This document shows positions 44,730-55,404 of a stretch of 64,000 bases of DNA, piece by piece. A program made the position numbers and the translations under genes. The stretch comes from Xiphydria camelus (Eukaryota > Arthropoda > Insecta > Hymenoptera > Xiphydriidae): positions 19,172,190 through 19,236,189 of the forward strand of contig OY783200.1 in NCBI GenBank assembly GCA_963678675.1. Direction: 5' to 3'. The notes beneath the pieces were generated by a model. The model worked only from the letters and a program-made list of their open reading frames with translations, did no database searches and was not told the origin of the DNA. Numbering within the stretch: position 1 is the stretch's first letter; each line of letters opens with the position of its first letter.

Positions 44730-45400
44730 TATTTGCCCTTTCAATCAATAGGTATATAGACGTATAGTGAGGTTTACACGATATATTGTGACATTTTCCT
44801 TTTTTCTCAAATTTCGGAACTTTAACCATCGTAAAGTGTATTTTTTGCACTCATTTAGAAACGTCAGTCAGCCCCTTCGTATACTTAGCAGACAGTAAAA
44901 TTGAACGCCCATTACTCATTTTTTATTGCACAATTACGAAAATTAATAACCCTTTCAATCATGCAACCATTAATAGATACATAAATGTATGCTAAAGTTC
45001 ACGCGATATATTGTGCAATTTTTTATTCAAATTTCGGAATCTCGATCATCGTAAAATATATTTTTTGCACTTACTAAAAAAGTTATAATAGTCATCCCCT
45101 TTGTAAACTTAGCACGGCAATAAAATTGAATGCCCATCACTCATTCTTTATTGCACAATTACGAAAATTAATGGCCCCTTCAATCCTGCAACAATTAATA
45201 CAGTGACGTATGCTAAGCTTCACGCAAGGTATTGCGACATTTTTCTTTTTCTTAAAATACAGAATCTCGATTATTGTAAAATATATACTTTTTGCACTCG
45301 TTTAGAAATGTTAATTAGCCCCTTCGTATAATTAGCACGGTGGTAAAATTGAACGCCGATCATTAAATTCTTCATTACTCGATTACGAAAATGAATGGTC
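44730..45400. repeat. Tandem repeat, three units of about 215-225 bp
   Basis: Units start with CCCTTTCAATC or CCCCTTCAATC at 44736, 44950 and 45175. Each contains in order CACGATATATTGTG or a variant, AATTTCGGAA, ATCGTAAA..ATTTTTTGCACT, CCCCTTCGTATA, TAAAATTGAACGCCC and ATTGCACAATTACGAAAATT. The units are moderately diverged. No recognised coding sequence. Confidence 0.8.
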
Positions 45401-45519
45401 AACTCGATACATTTGCGTCGTCAATTGTTCCGCAGAAGATACATTCCGATGTGCATCGATGACATCGCGATCTGTCGAGAAATTCTCCGACATCGAAATG
45501 TCACCCAAGAAGCGTATGA

Positions 45520-45735
45520 GAGTTAAACTCAGTCAGATACGGTTGATCCTTACCAGATTTCACTCTAGTTCTGGTTAAAATCAGGAGTACCTACTTCAGT
45601 TTAAGAGTTTAATTATTACAGTTGTCGATCCTGTTTAACCTCTCCTACCCACCATGACTAATCGACGATGACGCTCATGGACTATAGTTTTACAAATCTT
45701 AGACGTGATATTTTCTATGTTACAGATTCAATCAA
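45520..45735. repeat. CATAGCAAAT family, uninterrupted right portion
   Basis: Matches 22775-22858 joined to 23568-23695: CTGGTTAAAATCAGGAGTAC, CTACTTCAGTTTAAGAGTTT, ACAGTTGTCGATCCTGTTTA and AATCGACGATGACGCTCATG. It lacks the CTCGA element, so it records the empty insertion site. The left arm is missing. Confidence 0.65.
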
Positions 45736-45899
45736 TAATCTTGTATAAGTAAAATAAGGCGCCTACCGTATGTCCGATAAAATTTACAACGGATGTACGG
45801 GTTGTCTGCTTCGAGGAGCGGTCATACGCTAATTCAGCCGACCAGAAAACGGAGTGGAGCTCTCCAGTGCTTCGAAGACCCATTCAGAAATTACATACG

Positions 45900-46330
45900 T
45901 GTAGTTAGGAATGGCCTTAGTTAAAAAGAGGCCCCTATAAGGCTGAACGAGTACTTTCCTAATAAGGGCTTCCTTATTACCGTAGTAGGGCCCTGCCGGG
46001 GCTTTCTAAGGTTCCCTTATTTTTAAACTGTAAAGCTCTAGTAAGGCCAACCTGTAATGGTCTCTTCAGGGTTTGATAAGGATGTCTTGTTAAGAAATAA
46101 ACAGGCTTTGTTAATGAAAACTTAGCATGGTCCTGCCGGGGCATTTCAAGGCTTCTTTATTATTAAACTCTAAGCTGCATACAATTAAGGTATTTCAATC
46201 GGGGCCCGATTAATTGCCTTAAAAGACTTCGCGCATCAAACGTTACACTTCCTCGTCAAGGCCCGATTATAAATAGATTCAAATAATCAGGCCCTTATTA
46301 GAACCCTAAGACAATTTCTACACGGGGAAC
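45900..46330. repeat. Repeat region with internal 140-bp duplication
   Basis: CCCTGCCGGGGCTTTCTAAG followed by TTATTTTTAAACTGTAAAGCT (about 45991) recurs as TCCTGCCGGGGCATTTCAAG with TTATTATTAAACTCTAAGCT 140 bp later. It ends with AATTTCTACACGGGGAAC (46313), a terminus shared with 270 and 21903. GGGGCCCGATTAATTG and AAGGCCCGATTATA inside also recall 1-300. Probably one dispersed family. Confidence 0.5.
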
Positions 46331-47178
46331 ATAAGTTTTGTGTGTTCTAAAATGGATACGCAAAAGTGCATTTCTGTTATTTTCATTTCCAAAATGCACA
46401 TTTCTATCTTACAAATGAAACTATCGTGGTGAAAAACGGACGAATATCGCTCCGAGGCGGAGAACACGTGCAAGTCGCACGCCTCGCGCCCAGCCTGACG
46501 TGCTCGAGTGCAGTCAGTCACCGCGAGGTGCCGCGCTTCCGCAATTGGTACACACGTACGGCAACGGGCGCCTCTTTCATTGTTCGCTTTCAGTGCCGGC
46601 AGGCGAAGCGGCGGCGTGCCGTAGGCGCAAATGGCATTGTCTCTCTAAAGAGGAGTCCCTTATCTCCGCTCCTAATCCCTGCTGGTGTGTACTCCTCGTT
46701 ATCCTTACATTTATTTACACGCTAAGTTAAGGATACTTCCGATGCGATCGAAGAATGAAGTGCGGAAAAGGAATAACCCACGGAGCGGGCAGCGACTCGG
46801 CTTGTTAACATTCTTCGCGCTGTAAGGTGCGCGCGGGTTATGGTCTGCGGTTAATGTGCGCCTACCGCGGTCACGAGTGGAACCGTTACGCGGGATGGTG
46901 GGAACCGCGCGTTGAGCCCTCGTGATGGTGGCTGGAGTTCCCGATTGTTATTTTGCGGTATTTGTGGCGAAAGGAAATATTGACGTCGGTTTTTGTTCGA
47001 GTTTAAGGGGGAATCTTGTTTCAAACTGGGCTCTTACTCTTGTCGAAGGCTTGATAAGTAATGTAGCGAGTTAGGAGATTTTTTGCTTAAAATATACTGG
47101 AATTTGAAAAATAAATGTCACGCTAACGTAATAAATATCGTGTAATCCTTAAATCGACATTATTTTTTGTTTAATTTA
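46331..47178. other. No gene recognised; CpG-rich 46440-46990
   Basis: The CpG-rich island has open frames to 119 codons on plus with no known domain. At 47006 GTTTAAGGGGGAATCTTG looks like a lone TTAAGGGGG end. Confidence 0.35.
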
Positions 47179-48598
47179 AGGTGACCTAGTTACAATTTCA
47201 GTTCTGTTTTTTAAATTACACTTCTCAAAAGGATTAAAGGATCACTTATATTCTGCGAAAAAGAAGGCCGTTTTAAACTGGCTATATCCTTGTCAAAAGT
47301 AATGCAAACTCGATCGCCGATGGAGCATTTTGAAAGCTGAAATTTCTGCCTCCAGAATCTTACCTCGGATTTTCCAAATCTTTATTGATTTGAAAGTTAT
47401 GTAACTGAAAAGTGATACCCGATGGATGAAACAATTTTTCTTCAACTTTGGCAAGGTACACGGAGTGCAAAAAAAATCATAGTTAAGTTTCGTTTATTAC
47501 CTTATAAAGCATAGTTGTTCATCATCAATTTGCTGTTTTGCGAATGATTCTTTGATTTTTCTTCACTTAGTTATTCAGTACCGAAGTATAAATTCGATCA
47601 TACCTCCTTGTGGTACGCTTTGGGTAATGCTAATATCGGCGGTATCTACTGAATTTTAGGTTGAAATAATTCCGTAATAACAAGTAAAAGTAGCGGGTAC
47701 AAAGAAAAGGAACATAGCACCACCTACATATATCCTCCATTGCGGAAGAACGATATGAAAGAAATCCCTTCGTGTGTTTTTCCATTCTAATCGATCCAAA
47801 GAAGTAGAACATATCGAAATTAAAATCCTATACTTTCTCAGGTACTCATTTTAATCGAGAGAATCTACACTTTAAGCTGCCGTTACGTCTGAAAGGTTTC
47901 GATAATTTTTCATAAAGTTATGTCAAGTATAGAACGAAAAGCGGGAAATATGACCTTTTAATGTACCTAATATTAAAATGGATATTATATGCCATCAAAA
48001 TTGGTATAAATTAAGAAACAGTACAAAGTGCGTTGTAAAGGGCAAATTCTAATTTTTCAACTGACTAACGACTGAAATTCATACGAAAATTAGTTATCTT
48101 GTAATAAACGTCCAAATTTGCGAGGATGGTTTCTGCTTTGGCACTGAATAACTCAATGAAGAAAAATTGTAGAATAATTTGCAAAATAGAAAATTAAAGC
48201 AGAACAATTATGCTTTACAATGCAATGAACGAAACAGCTATGATTTTTTGCACTCGTGTGCCTTGCCAAAGTTAAAAAAAAATCGATTCATTTATCGGGT
48301 GTCGCTTTTCAATTACATACATAGCTTTGAAATCAATAAAGATTTTGAAAATCCAAGAAAAGATTCTGAACACTGAAACTTTAGCCTCCAAAACGCTGTC
48401 GGCGATTGAGATTACAACATTTTTCACAAAGTTCAACCAGTTTAAAACGGCTTTCTTTTTTGCGAAATATAAGTGATCCCTAATACTTTTGCGGAGTGTA
48501 TTTTATGTGGAAAAACTGAGATGAAGGCGAAACATTTCTAAGAGAAATAATTGTAGAATTTGAAACAAAAAACACTTCATTTTCTCCCTCGATCACCC
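47179..48598. mobile_element. Old foldback of about 1.4 kb
   Basis: AGGTGACC and GATCACCC ends are each next to TA. Arms of about 400 bp match at roughly 70 percent by eye. Examples: GGATCACTTATATTCTGCGA with TTGCGAAATATAAGTGATCC, CGTTTTAAACTGG with CCAGTTTAAAACG, CTTTGGCAAGGTACACGGAG with ACTCGTGTGCCTTGCCAAAG, and CACTTAGTTATTCAGTACC with GGCACTGAATAACTCAATG. The loop is about 47600-48130. No transposase recognised. Confidence 0.65.
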
Positions 48599-49396
48599 TA
48601 AAGATTAAAATTTGAATAAAGTAAGGCGAGATTAAATAAATTACGCCGGGTACTTTTCTTCTCGAGCATTAAAAGATAATGTTCCTGAATTATCCAATAT
48701 TGTTTCCCAGAGAAGCGTATCAAATATCAGTTTTATAACATTTTTCAAATTTCGTATGAAAACTTTTTGCCTTTCCTCTCTAAGCCCTAACCTCGGTTAG
48801 CAACCGTTTGTTCTCTCGGAGCGACATTGAGAAAATGGCGCTCTTTCAACAACATACACCATCATATCGGCGTTTAGGGATTTCAAAGGTTTCAAAAGAG
48901 CGCTCTTTCGAATGACGCGAACGGTCTGGAGCCGCCAGGGTTTCAACGGCCGATAAACCTCGAGTTAACGTAGAGAAATCTAAACAAGGGTCGGGTCGTT
49001 ATTGATTTATTCGAGCGTGACTGACCTCGCGCGCTGCGGTCGAAACGTCATCCTGCCTCTTTGAAAGTCGCGCGTGCACGCTGCACCGCACCACGCACCC
49101 GTCCATAAAACCAATCGTTATTGACAATAACGACCCAGTAAAACACCAGAACCCCCTAACCACGGCGGTTTACCGCATCGAATCTATAATACGACGGCAT
49201 CGTGTTGCTCGATCAGAAGAAAAATTTGGCATTTCAATTCGTTTCTATTATAGTTATTTCCGGTTAATTATATAATCCTCATTCGGAAAAACAGGTGAGG
49301 TATAAGTTATAAGAAGCAAGGTTATAGATATGAATAGATAGTTTTTCAATAACCAATAAGAAAATCAAGAAAATTTCGAGCTTCGCCATTATATCG
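48599..49396. other. No gene recognised; GC-richer 48780-49205
   Basis: 48780-49205 is repeat-free and CpG-richer. Nothing coding supported. Confidence 0.35.
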
Positions 49397-49563
49397 AAAT
49401 TTGTCTCTATCTAATTATATATCAAGAATTATATATAATGATATATGGTCAGATATGATTATATATAATTATATCGTATATAAAATCATGTATAATAATA
49501 TATAGCTATATATTATTACATTATTACTAGATATAATCAGATCGGAAGTTTTAAAAATGCTTG

Positions 49564-49962
49564 TACCGGGTGTTCTCAAACCTCTGATCCAGAGGAAAAT
49601 CCTATGTTCATTAAAAAATTACGGACATAATGCAATTGATTATATTGAAATCCGTTAAAAATTTATGGAGAAATTAATTATTAGAAAGTAATTAATATTT
49701 TGAATTAATTCGGCATTTATGACGTCATATCAAGGCTCATGAAGATAATGTTTATAATAACGATAGCAATTGCGATTATCTTCATGAGCCTTGATATGAC
49801 GTCATCAATGCCGAATACATTGAAAATATTAATTACTTTTTAATAATTAATTTCTCCGTAAATTCTAAATGGATTTCAATACAATTAATTGCATTATGTC
49901 CGTAATTTTTTAATGAACATAGGGTTTTCCTCTGGGTCAGAGGTTTAAGAACACCCCGTGTA
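49564..49962. mobile_element. Near-perfect hairpin MITE of about 400 bp
   Basis: ACCGGGTGTTCTCAAACCTC, TGATCCAGAGGAAAATCCTA and TGTTCATTAAAAAATTACGG on the left are mirrored by CCGTAATTTTTTAATGAACA, TAGGGTTTTCCTCTGGGTCA and GAGGTTTAAGAACACCCCGT on the right, closing on CATGAAGATAAT and ATTATCTTCATG with a loop of about 35 bp. TA at both ends. The high arm identity suggests recent origin. Confidence 0.8.
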
Positions 49963-50088
49963 TAATCATATATGCTTATATATATTTATGTATAATTATA
50001 TTATATATTATTGTATTATCATTGGATATAATGAGGTCTGAAATTTGTCTCTATTTGATTATATTATAGAAGAAGAACTAAGTATATA

Positions 50089-50162
50089 AGGAGCTCCGAA
50101 TCAAAACGCAGTTTTCGAAAGCTGAAAATTGGTTAAAAACTGCGTTTTGATTCGGAGCTCCT
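50089..50162. repeat. AGGAGCTCCGAATCAAAACG hairpin
   Basis: AGGAGCTCCGAATCAAAACG then CAGTTTT pairs perfectly with AAAACTG then CGTTTTGATTCGGAGCTCCT, about 27 bp each side, with a 20-bp loop. A related but diverged pair (TTTTGAAAGTCTGCTCCTCAT) sits inside the TATATA element at 2283-2443. Confidence 0.75.
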
Positions 50163-50196
50163 CATATATAATGATGTATGGTCAGACATGATTATA

Positions 50197-50911
50197 CAGG
50201 GTGTAAAAAAAGTCCCGGGACCACCGAATGTTTTGAAAAATATGCGTCGCATAGAAAAACAAAAAAACACGTATTCAATAGTTTTAAAAGTTCTATCCAG
50301 CCATATCAAACTCGACCCCCTCCCCCCCTTCCCCGCGCGGGGGGCGAGCGGTAACTTCACAATTTTTAATGGAAACCCCCAATTTTTATTTCAGATTCGG
50401 GTTTTGCGTTAAAAAATAAGAAACTTTTGTCTGAAATATTGTTTTGTATCTTGGGTAGATGGCACTCCAATCGATGGCGGAAACATAAAAATACGAAATC
50501 CTAAAAATTAATGGAAAAAAACTTCAAAACGAAAAACAAGGAAACACGGTTTCAACATTTTTAAAAGTTCTATCCAATCATACCAAACTCGACCCCCCCC
50601 CTCGATTTTTAGGATTTCGTTTTTTTATGTTTCCCCCATCGATTGGAGCGCCATCTACCTAAGATACAAAAAAATATTTCAGACAAAAGTTTTTTATTTT
50701 TTAACGCAAAACCTGAAACTGAAAGAAAAATTGGGGCCTTCCATTAAAAATTTTGAAGTTACCCCTCGCCCCCCCCCCCCCCCCCCCCCCGCAGGGAAGG
50801 GGAGTGGAGGTCGAGTTTGATATGGCGGGATAGAACTTTTAAAACTATTGAATACGTGTTTTTTTGTTTTTCTATGCGACGCATATTGTTCAAAATTTTT
50901 TTTACACCCTG
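50197..50911. mobile_element. Foldback with CAGGGTGTAAAAAAAGT ends
   Basis: CAGGGTGTAAAAAAAGTCC is mirrored by TTTTTTTTACACCCTG, with TA outside both. Arms of about 300 bp match closely: TGCGTCGCATAGAAAAACAA, CACGTATTCAATAGTTTTAA, AAAATAAGAAACTTTTGTCT and GATGGCACTCCAATCGATGG are each mirrored. The inner spacer holds CTCGACCCC strings. A long C run (50767-50790) in the right arm faces CCCCCTCCCCCCCTTCCCC in the left arm. Confidence 0.8.
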
Positions 50912-51075
50912 TATATATTTAGAACAGAATCGAAAAATTTTATTATGTCTAATCTTGTCTGATTATATATGATTACACATAATTCTTCATATATAATCAG
51001 ATAGAGACAAATTTCGGATTTGATTATATCCAGTTATATAAGCCTATGTATATGATCATATATAAACATTTCCTT

Positions 51076-51913
51076 CTAGGAATACTTAAATTAAACTTTC
51101 AATTAAATGGAAAAGACTTATCCCTCAAGAAAAATATCGCACGACAATAGAAAGACTCTATGAACCTCCCCATCGTCTTCCGCTGTCCTATAAAAACCCG
51201 AATCTCCCGGCGACAAATGCTTTTTTGGCCTATTTATTCCCATAACGACCCCGCGAGGGCGAGCGTGTAGTCGCTCTGCGGCACGGCGAGGAAATGCTGG
51301 AATCTTTTTTCGTCCGCGCGGCGTGAACATTTGTCCCGCAAATTTTTGCATTTCAAATCAGTAATGGCGGCGGCACGGCGACGTTAGCGCCGAAGGAAGG
51401 GGGAAGAGGGAGCTAGACTGTCGTATAAAAAAAAAAGTGGATGTACCTGAACGAGGGTTGCGCGAGAGCGGAAGAAGGCGGGGAAGGGGGGATGGTTGGC
51501 GGGTCTAGTAAAGTTTACGACTCGGTCGTTACGGGGCGCCTAATCGCTGCCTCCGCAATATTAAATATAGGTTCTGGCCTGTTTCTGCGCCCGGGAGGGC
51601 CGCCTACCCCGCCTCTCCTGCGCCATCACCCCTCGTACGTTTCCTCCTCCTCGTCTTCAGACAGTAACGGCGCGCACGCTAGTTAAACGATAGATATAAA
51701 TCGCGGCCACTTTGTCGTAATATCCACCCTGGCGTGGAGTTGAGACACGTGGAGTGAGCGAATTATCGAATCCTTCCTTAATATACAGAATGGCCCAGTT
51801 GAAATGACGGATTTTGATTACTTTGGAAATATCCATTTTAAGAAAAAAATATTTCAAATAAATGTTATACGATATGGAGGTGGCCATCGTACTGCGCTAT
51901 TAATTTAATTGTA
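51076..51913. other. No gene recognised; CpG-rich 51120-51740
   Basis: The GC-rich block carries open frames on both strands (to 81 codons) without known domains. Confidence 0.35.
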
Positions 51914-52642
51914 CGTGGTGCTGCTTTAATGTAAATTTCATTTTGACTATTTTAAAAAAATGGAAATCGACATTTTCATTCTCACAAAAGTTGTAAAGTT
52001 AGTCGAGACTAATGAGCGAGATATAAGCATTCAAAAAAATTTGGCCACAACTAGAAAATTATAGTAATTGCAGTGATAATTTTCTTCGCAATAGCAAGAA
52101 TTCTTGCTACGCTAGCAATACTTTTCTAGTTGTATCTGAGGCAGCCAGAAATATAGCTGGATTAGCTAAATACTTTTTTCAGTGAGGTGTAATGCCCATC
52201 TGTTGAACTGTTTATAAGATATTGTCGTTTAAAGTAGTTACAAGAGTTGACTACACTGCGCACGATATCTATTAAATATTTCTTCCTTGCAATCACATAC
52301 TATTCCTCACAATTGTAAAGAAGAAATGTTTAATTGATGTGAAAAAATGCATTGATGTAAATAAATAATTACTTGCCACCCCGCAAATAATTTTCAGTAG
52401 ATCCAACTAATTTTTTTCTCTGGGTGGGGAACATAGTCGCATGCAGCGTTAATTACTCTTGTATTACTTATATCTTTAAGTGGTAATATCTTATAAACGG
52501 GGGGTTCAACAGATGGATATTTTACCTTATACCTTTTCAATTAGTCTCAGCTATAACTATCAATAACTTTCATAAATATACAAATATCGATGTCCACTTA
52601 AAAAAATTATCAAAATCACGCTTACATTAAATTGCTACCACC
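51914..52642. mobile_element. Inverted-repeat element with GTGGTGCTGC ends
   Basis: CGTGGTGCTGCTTTAATGTA and TACATTAAATTGCTACCACC, with TA outside both. The arms continue (AAAATGGAAATCGACATTTT with CAAATATCGATGTCCACTT; GTCGAGACTAATGAGC with AATTAGTCTCAGCTATA). A second inverted pair inside (52182-52533) is not symmetric with the outer one. Confidence 0.7.
52182..52533. mobile_element. Nested element with CCATCTGTTGAAC arms
   Basis: GTGTAATGCCCATCTGTTGA then ACTGTTTATAAGATATTG on the left pair with CAATATCTTATAAACG-type (TAATATCTTATAAACGGGGG) then TTCAACAGATGGATATTTTA on the right. About 350 bp, non-coding. Confidence 0.65.
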
Positions 52643-52775
52643 TACATTTGAATTAATAGCGTACTGAGAAAATCCCCTTGAAAGCATGCAACTTTTATTT
52701 GAAACATTTTTATGTAAATTCGATATTTTCAGAGTAATTAAAATGCCTCGTTTGAATTGAGTCACCCTGTACATA

Positions 52776-53608
52776 CAGGGTGAGTCACCTAAGACTGAAA
52801 CTTTGAATATCTCCGTAATTTTGAATGATACAAGAAAATATCTCAGGATAAAGTTACTTGTTTCAAAGGGGCTGATATTGTGATAACTATGATTTTTTCT
52901 CAAGGTAATTTTTTCCGAGATTGCGAAAATGTTTGGGCGTCAATGATCACCATTTTGAAAAGAATCTTAAATAAAATTAATTTGCTCGGATCTCCCTCTG
53001 TTCCATTTTTACAACATTCATAAGGTAAACATGAATATCGTCTCTGTACATGAAATTATAATTTCCTGACTGCAGCATTTCAGAAGGTCATCTAAAGTTC
53101 AACATATCATACATGGTTGAATTGATCTTATTACCAACTGCAATACTGTGGTATTAAATAAAAATATGCAGCCCCATTTTAAAAAATGACAATAACCATA
53201 AGATCTCGGAAAAAATGACTGAGGAAAAATTATACTTACCACAGTATTAACCCATTTAAATCAAGTGACTTCATCCTAAGACATTTTCTTATTGTATTAT
53301 CAAAAATTATGAAGATATTTGAGGGAATGAGAAGCCAAGGGGTCTAAGTAGAAAAACAAGCTTTCCGAGATAATCTACATTAAAGTATTTTTGTTGTTTA
53401 AAAATACCTGCAATTTTCCTTTGCCTCAAGTGTATAAGTTGTCTGAATAATTAATACAGCTTATACACTTTTGGCAAAGGAATTGCAGGTATTTTTAAAG
53501 AACAAAAATACTTTAATGTGGATTATCTCGGAAAGCTTGTTTTTCTACTTAGACCCCTTGGCTTCTCATCCCCTCACATTTGAGGTTCTATTCTTAAGTA
53601 ATACCCTG
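52776..53608. mobile_element. Element with CAGGGTGAGTCACC end and internal hairpin
   Basis: CAGGGTGAGTCACCTAAGAC at the left (TA outside) and ACCCTG (TA outside) at the right. CAGGGTGAGTCACC is a common arthropod repeat terminus. Just left of it stands the mirror string TCACCCTGTA, so two such ends face each other. The right third is a strong hairpin (53318-53440 with 53457-53577: AAGCCAAGGGGTCTAAGTAG, AAGCTTTCCGAGATAATC, AAAATACCTGCAATTTTCC and their inverses). Confidence 0.65.
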
Positions 53609-54147
53609 TATTTTTTTTATTTATTATTTTTTATGAAGAAGTTACATAGCGGATAGGACAGAGAGAAGGCGATCCGCGGGGAGATTTTCCTAGATTTTCA
53701 TAGATTTTCCTTTGCGGGAAGGAGGCTGACGATGATCGTCGGTGCGATTCGGACGGGATTATGCATCGATCTCGTGATTTATGAGACGCGAGTAAACGCG
53801 AGTCGTTCGCTAGGCGATCGCGAAGCAGGAGTCGTGGCGTCGAGACGCATGGATCGCGTCCCGTCACTGTGGGAAAGACTTTAGGAGGAACTCTTTATGG
53901 GGCATAAAAGTTCGACTCTTTCTCTCTCAGGCCGACCTTCTTTTCTCTCTCTCCCCTTTGAAACGTCCCGCGGCCCGAAGGACAATGCCGAATAATGGAA
54001 TGTTCTTGCGTAAATTGTTCAAAATGACTGGCAAAAACGAGTGCGGATTATAACGTAAATGGTTTCTTTTTCGGAAGACCGCTATTGTTTGAATATCGAT
54101 AAACAGAAAAAAAATATTAAAAATATACTCTTTCGATTTCATTCTAC
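53609..54147. other. No gene recognised
   Basis: GC-richer 53655-53870 with CGCGAGTAAACGCGAGTC. No known domain in either strand. Confidence 0.35.
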
Positions 54148-54358
54148 TGAGAAAATTGAAAACAGTTGTTGAAATTATTTCAGTGATGACAAAACAATTC
54201 ATTTTTGATAATCAGCACTAATTTGTATAATTATTGTAGCTATTGTTAATAACCGAAACTCGGAGAAGATTATTGTAGCAACTATAAACGAATTAGTGCT
54301 GATTACCAAACTCGAAAAGTTGTCACCAAAATAATTGCCATAACTATTGAGAGAAAAG
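54148..54358. mobile_element. Palindromic MITE family B, copy 5
   Basis: CTGAGAAAATTGAAAACAGT start and GCCATAACTATTGAGAGAAA end, with ATAATCAGCACTAATTTG mirrored by GAATTAGTGCTGATTACC. This is the most symmetric copy of the family. Confidence 0.65.
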
Positions 54359-55404
54359 TAAAAAGATAGTCTGTAGCGAGCTTTAGACTTCACGGTATCA
54401 GCGAGGGGAGTGAACTGAAATAGAATATAAGGTTCGAAGGGCTGAGTCGAATAGGGGAAGGGAGCGGCTTCTCGTTTTTCTCCCGCGCGGTCTTTAAGCC
54501 GAATTAGGTACCTCTCTAAGCCACGTGAAAATGGTTGCTAGGCTCAATTAGTTTTAGTGCGCGAGGGAAGAGACGAAGTACGAGATCGAATGAGTGTAGT
54601 CGTAGCGAATGTGTACCTATTAAAATTATCTTCAAGATTATATATTATATACCACAGTTTGATTTCTCCAATATTACTCGTGTCTCTAATTTGAGTCATT
54701 TGAGGTACTAAAACGCATCTGATATCAAGAATCATGGCTTTCATGACGGCGGAAGTGAAACATGAAAGCAAGAGCTCAGTCCAATCAGGGAAGGGAACGG
54801 CTTCTCGTTTTCTCGCTGCATAGTCTTTAAAACCGCGCGAATGACGTATCTCTATCTTACGTTTAAATGTTCGTTACGATGCAACTTGCATCCGTTCACA
54901 CGAAGGAAGATAAATTGGGACGATATATATCCTAGCGAGTACAGTCGGAATAAACACGTTAAAAACTGTTTGGAAGTTACATCACAATTTGATTTGTTTG
55001 GTATTATATTAAGCCACAGAAAGGAAAGTTTTTTAATTAAAATAAATAAGCTATTGAATAGTCTTAAGAGGGAATTTATATATTTGATTCGAATAAATAT
55101 CCGATTAGATAAAAAGATGTCATTCAATTTAATCAGTAATATTTACGTACAACCAATCTATAATCGACACTCATTTGAGTCAATTTAATAGGATTATTTA
55201 ACAGTATATCGAATTAAACAAGCATTTTTCCAAGTACAGAAAAGAATGGTTGGAGGTATTATACTCAGCAATCAAATACGATCTCAAAACTATCATTTAG
55301 ATTTTTAATTGACAATGCAACTAAAGCGCTGAACTAAAAAATGCCGAAATGTCTATCCGGATCATAGATTACTGCTCCTGCGATAGCAAAACTATTATGG
55401 AATA
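54359..55404. other. No gene recognised
   Basis: A direct repeat is visible: GGGAAGGGAGCGGCTTCTCG then TTTTTCTC at 54453 and GGGAAGGGAACGGCTTCTCG then TTTTCTCG at 54788, each followed by CTTTAA. The plus frame at 54841-55188 (115 codons) resembles no known family. Confidence 0.35.

Larger units (their letters stand above)
49397..51075. mobile_element. TATATA-family element enlarged by three insertions
   Basis: CGAAATTTGTCTCTATCTAA opens the left side. The right side (50990-51075) carries its inverse ATAGAGACAAATTTCGGAT and ends TATATAAACATTTCC, the family terminus seen at 13496 and 14861. The A/T body (ATATATAATGATATATGGTC, TGATTATATATAATTATAT) is broken by the hairpin elements at 49564-49962, 50089-50162 and 50197-50911. 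Confidence 0.55.

Noticed and set aside
47318..47345. Resemblance to the bantam microRNA (GAGCATTTTGAAAGCTGAAA)
   Set aside because: Several seed-region mismatches, and the pairing arm lies about 1 kb away as part of an old foldback, so it does not form a microRNA precursor.
54841..55188. 115-codon plus frame in AT-rich DNA
   Set aside because: Composition follows the AT-rich background, an opposite-strand frame of similar length overlaps it, and no family is recognised.
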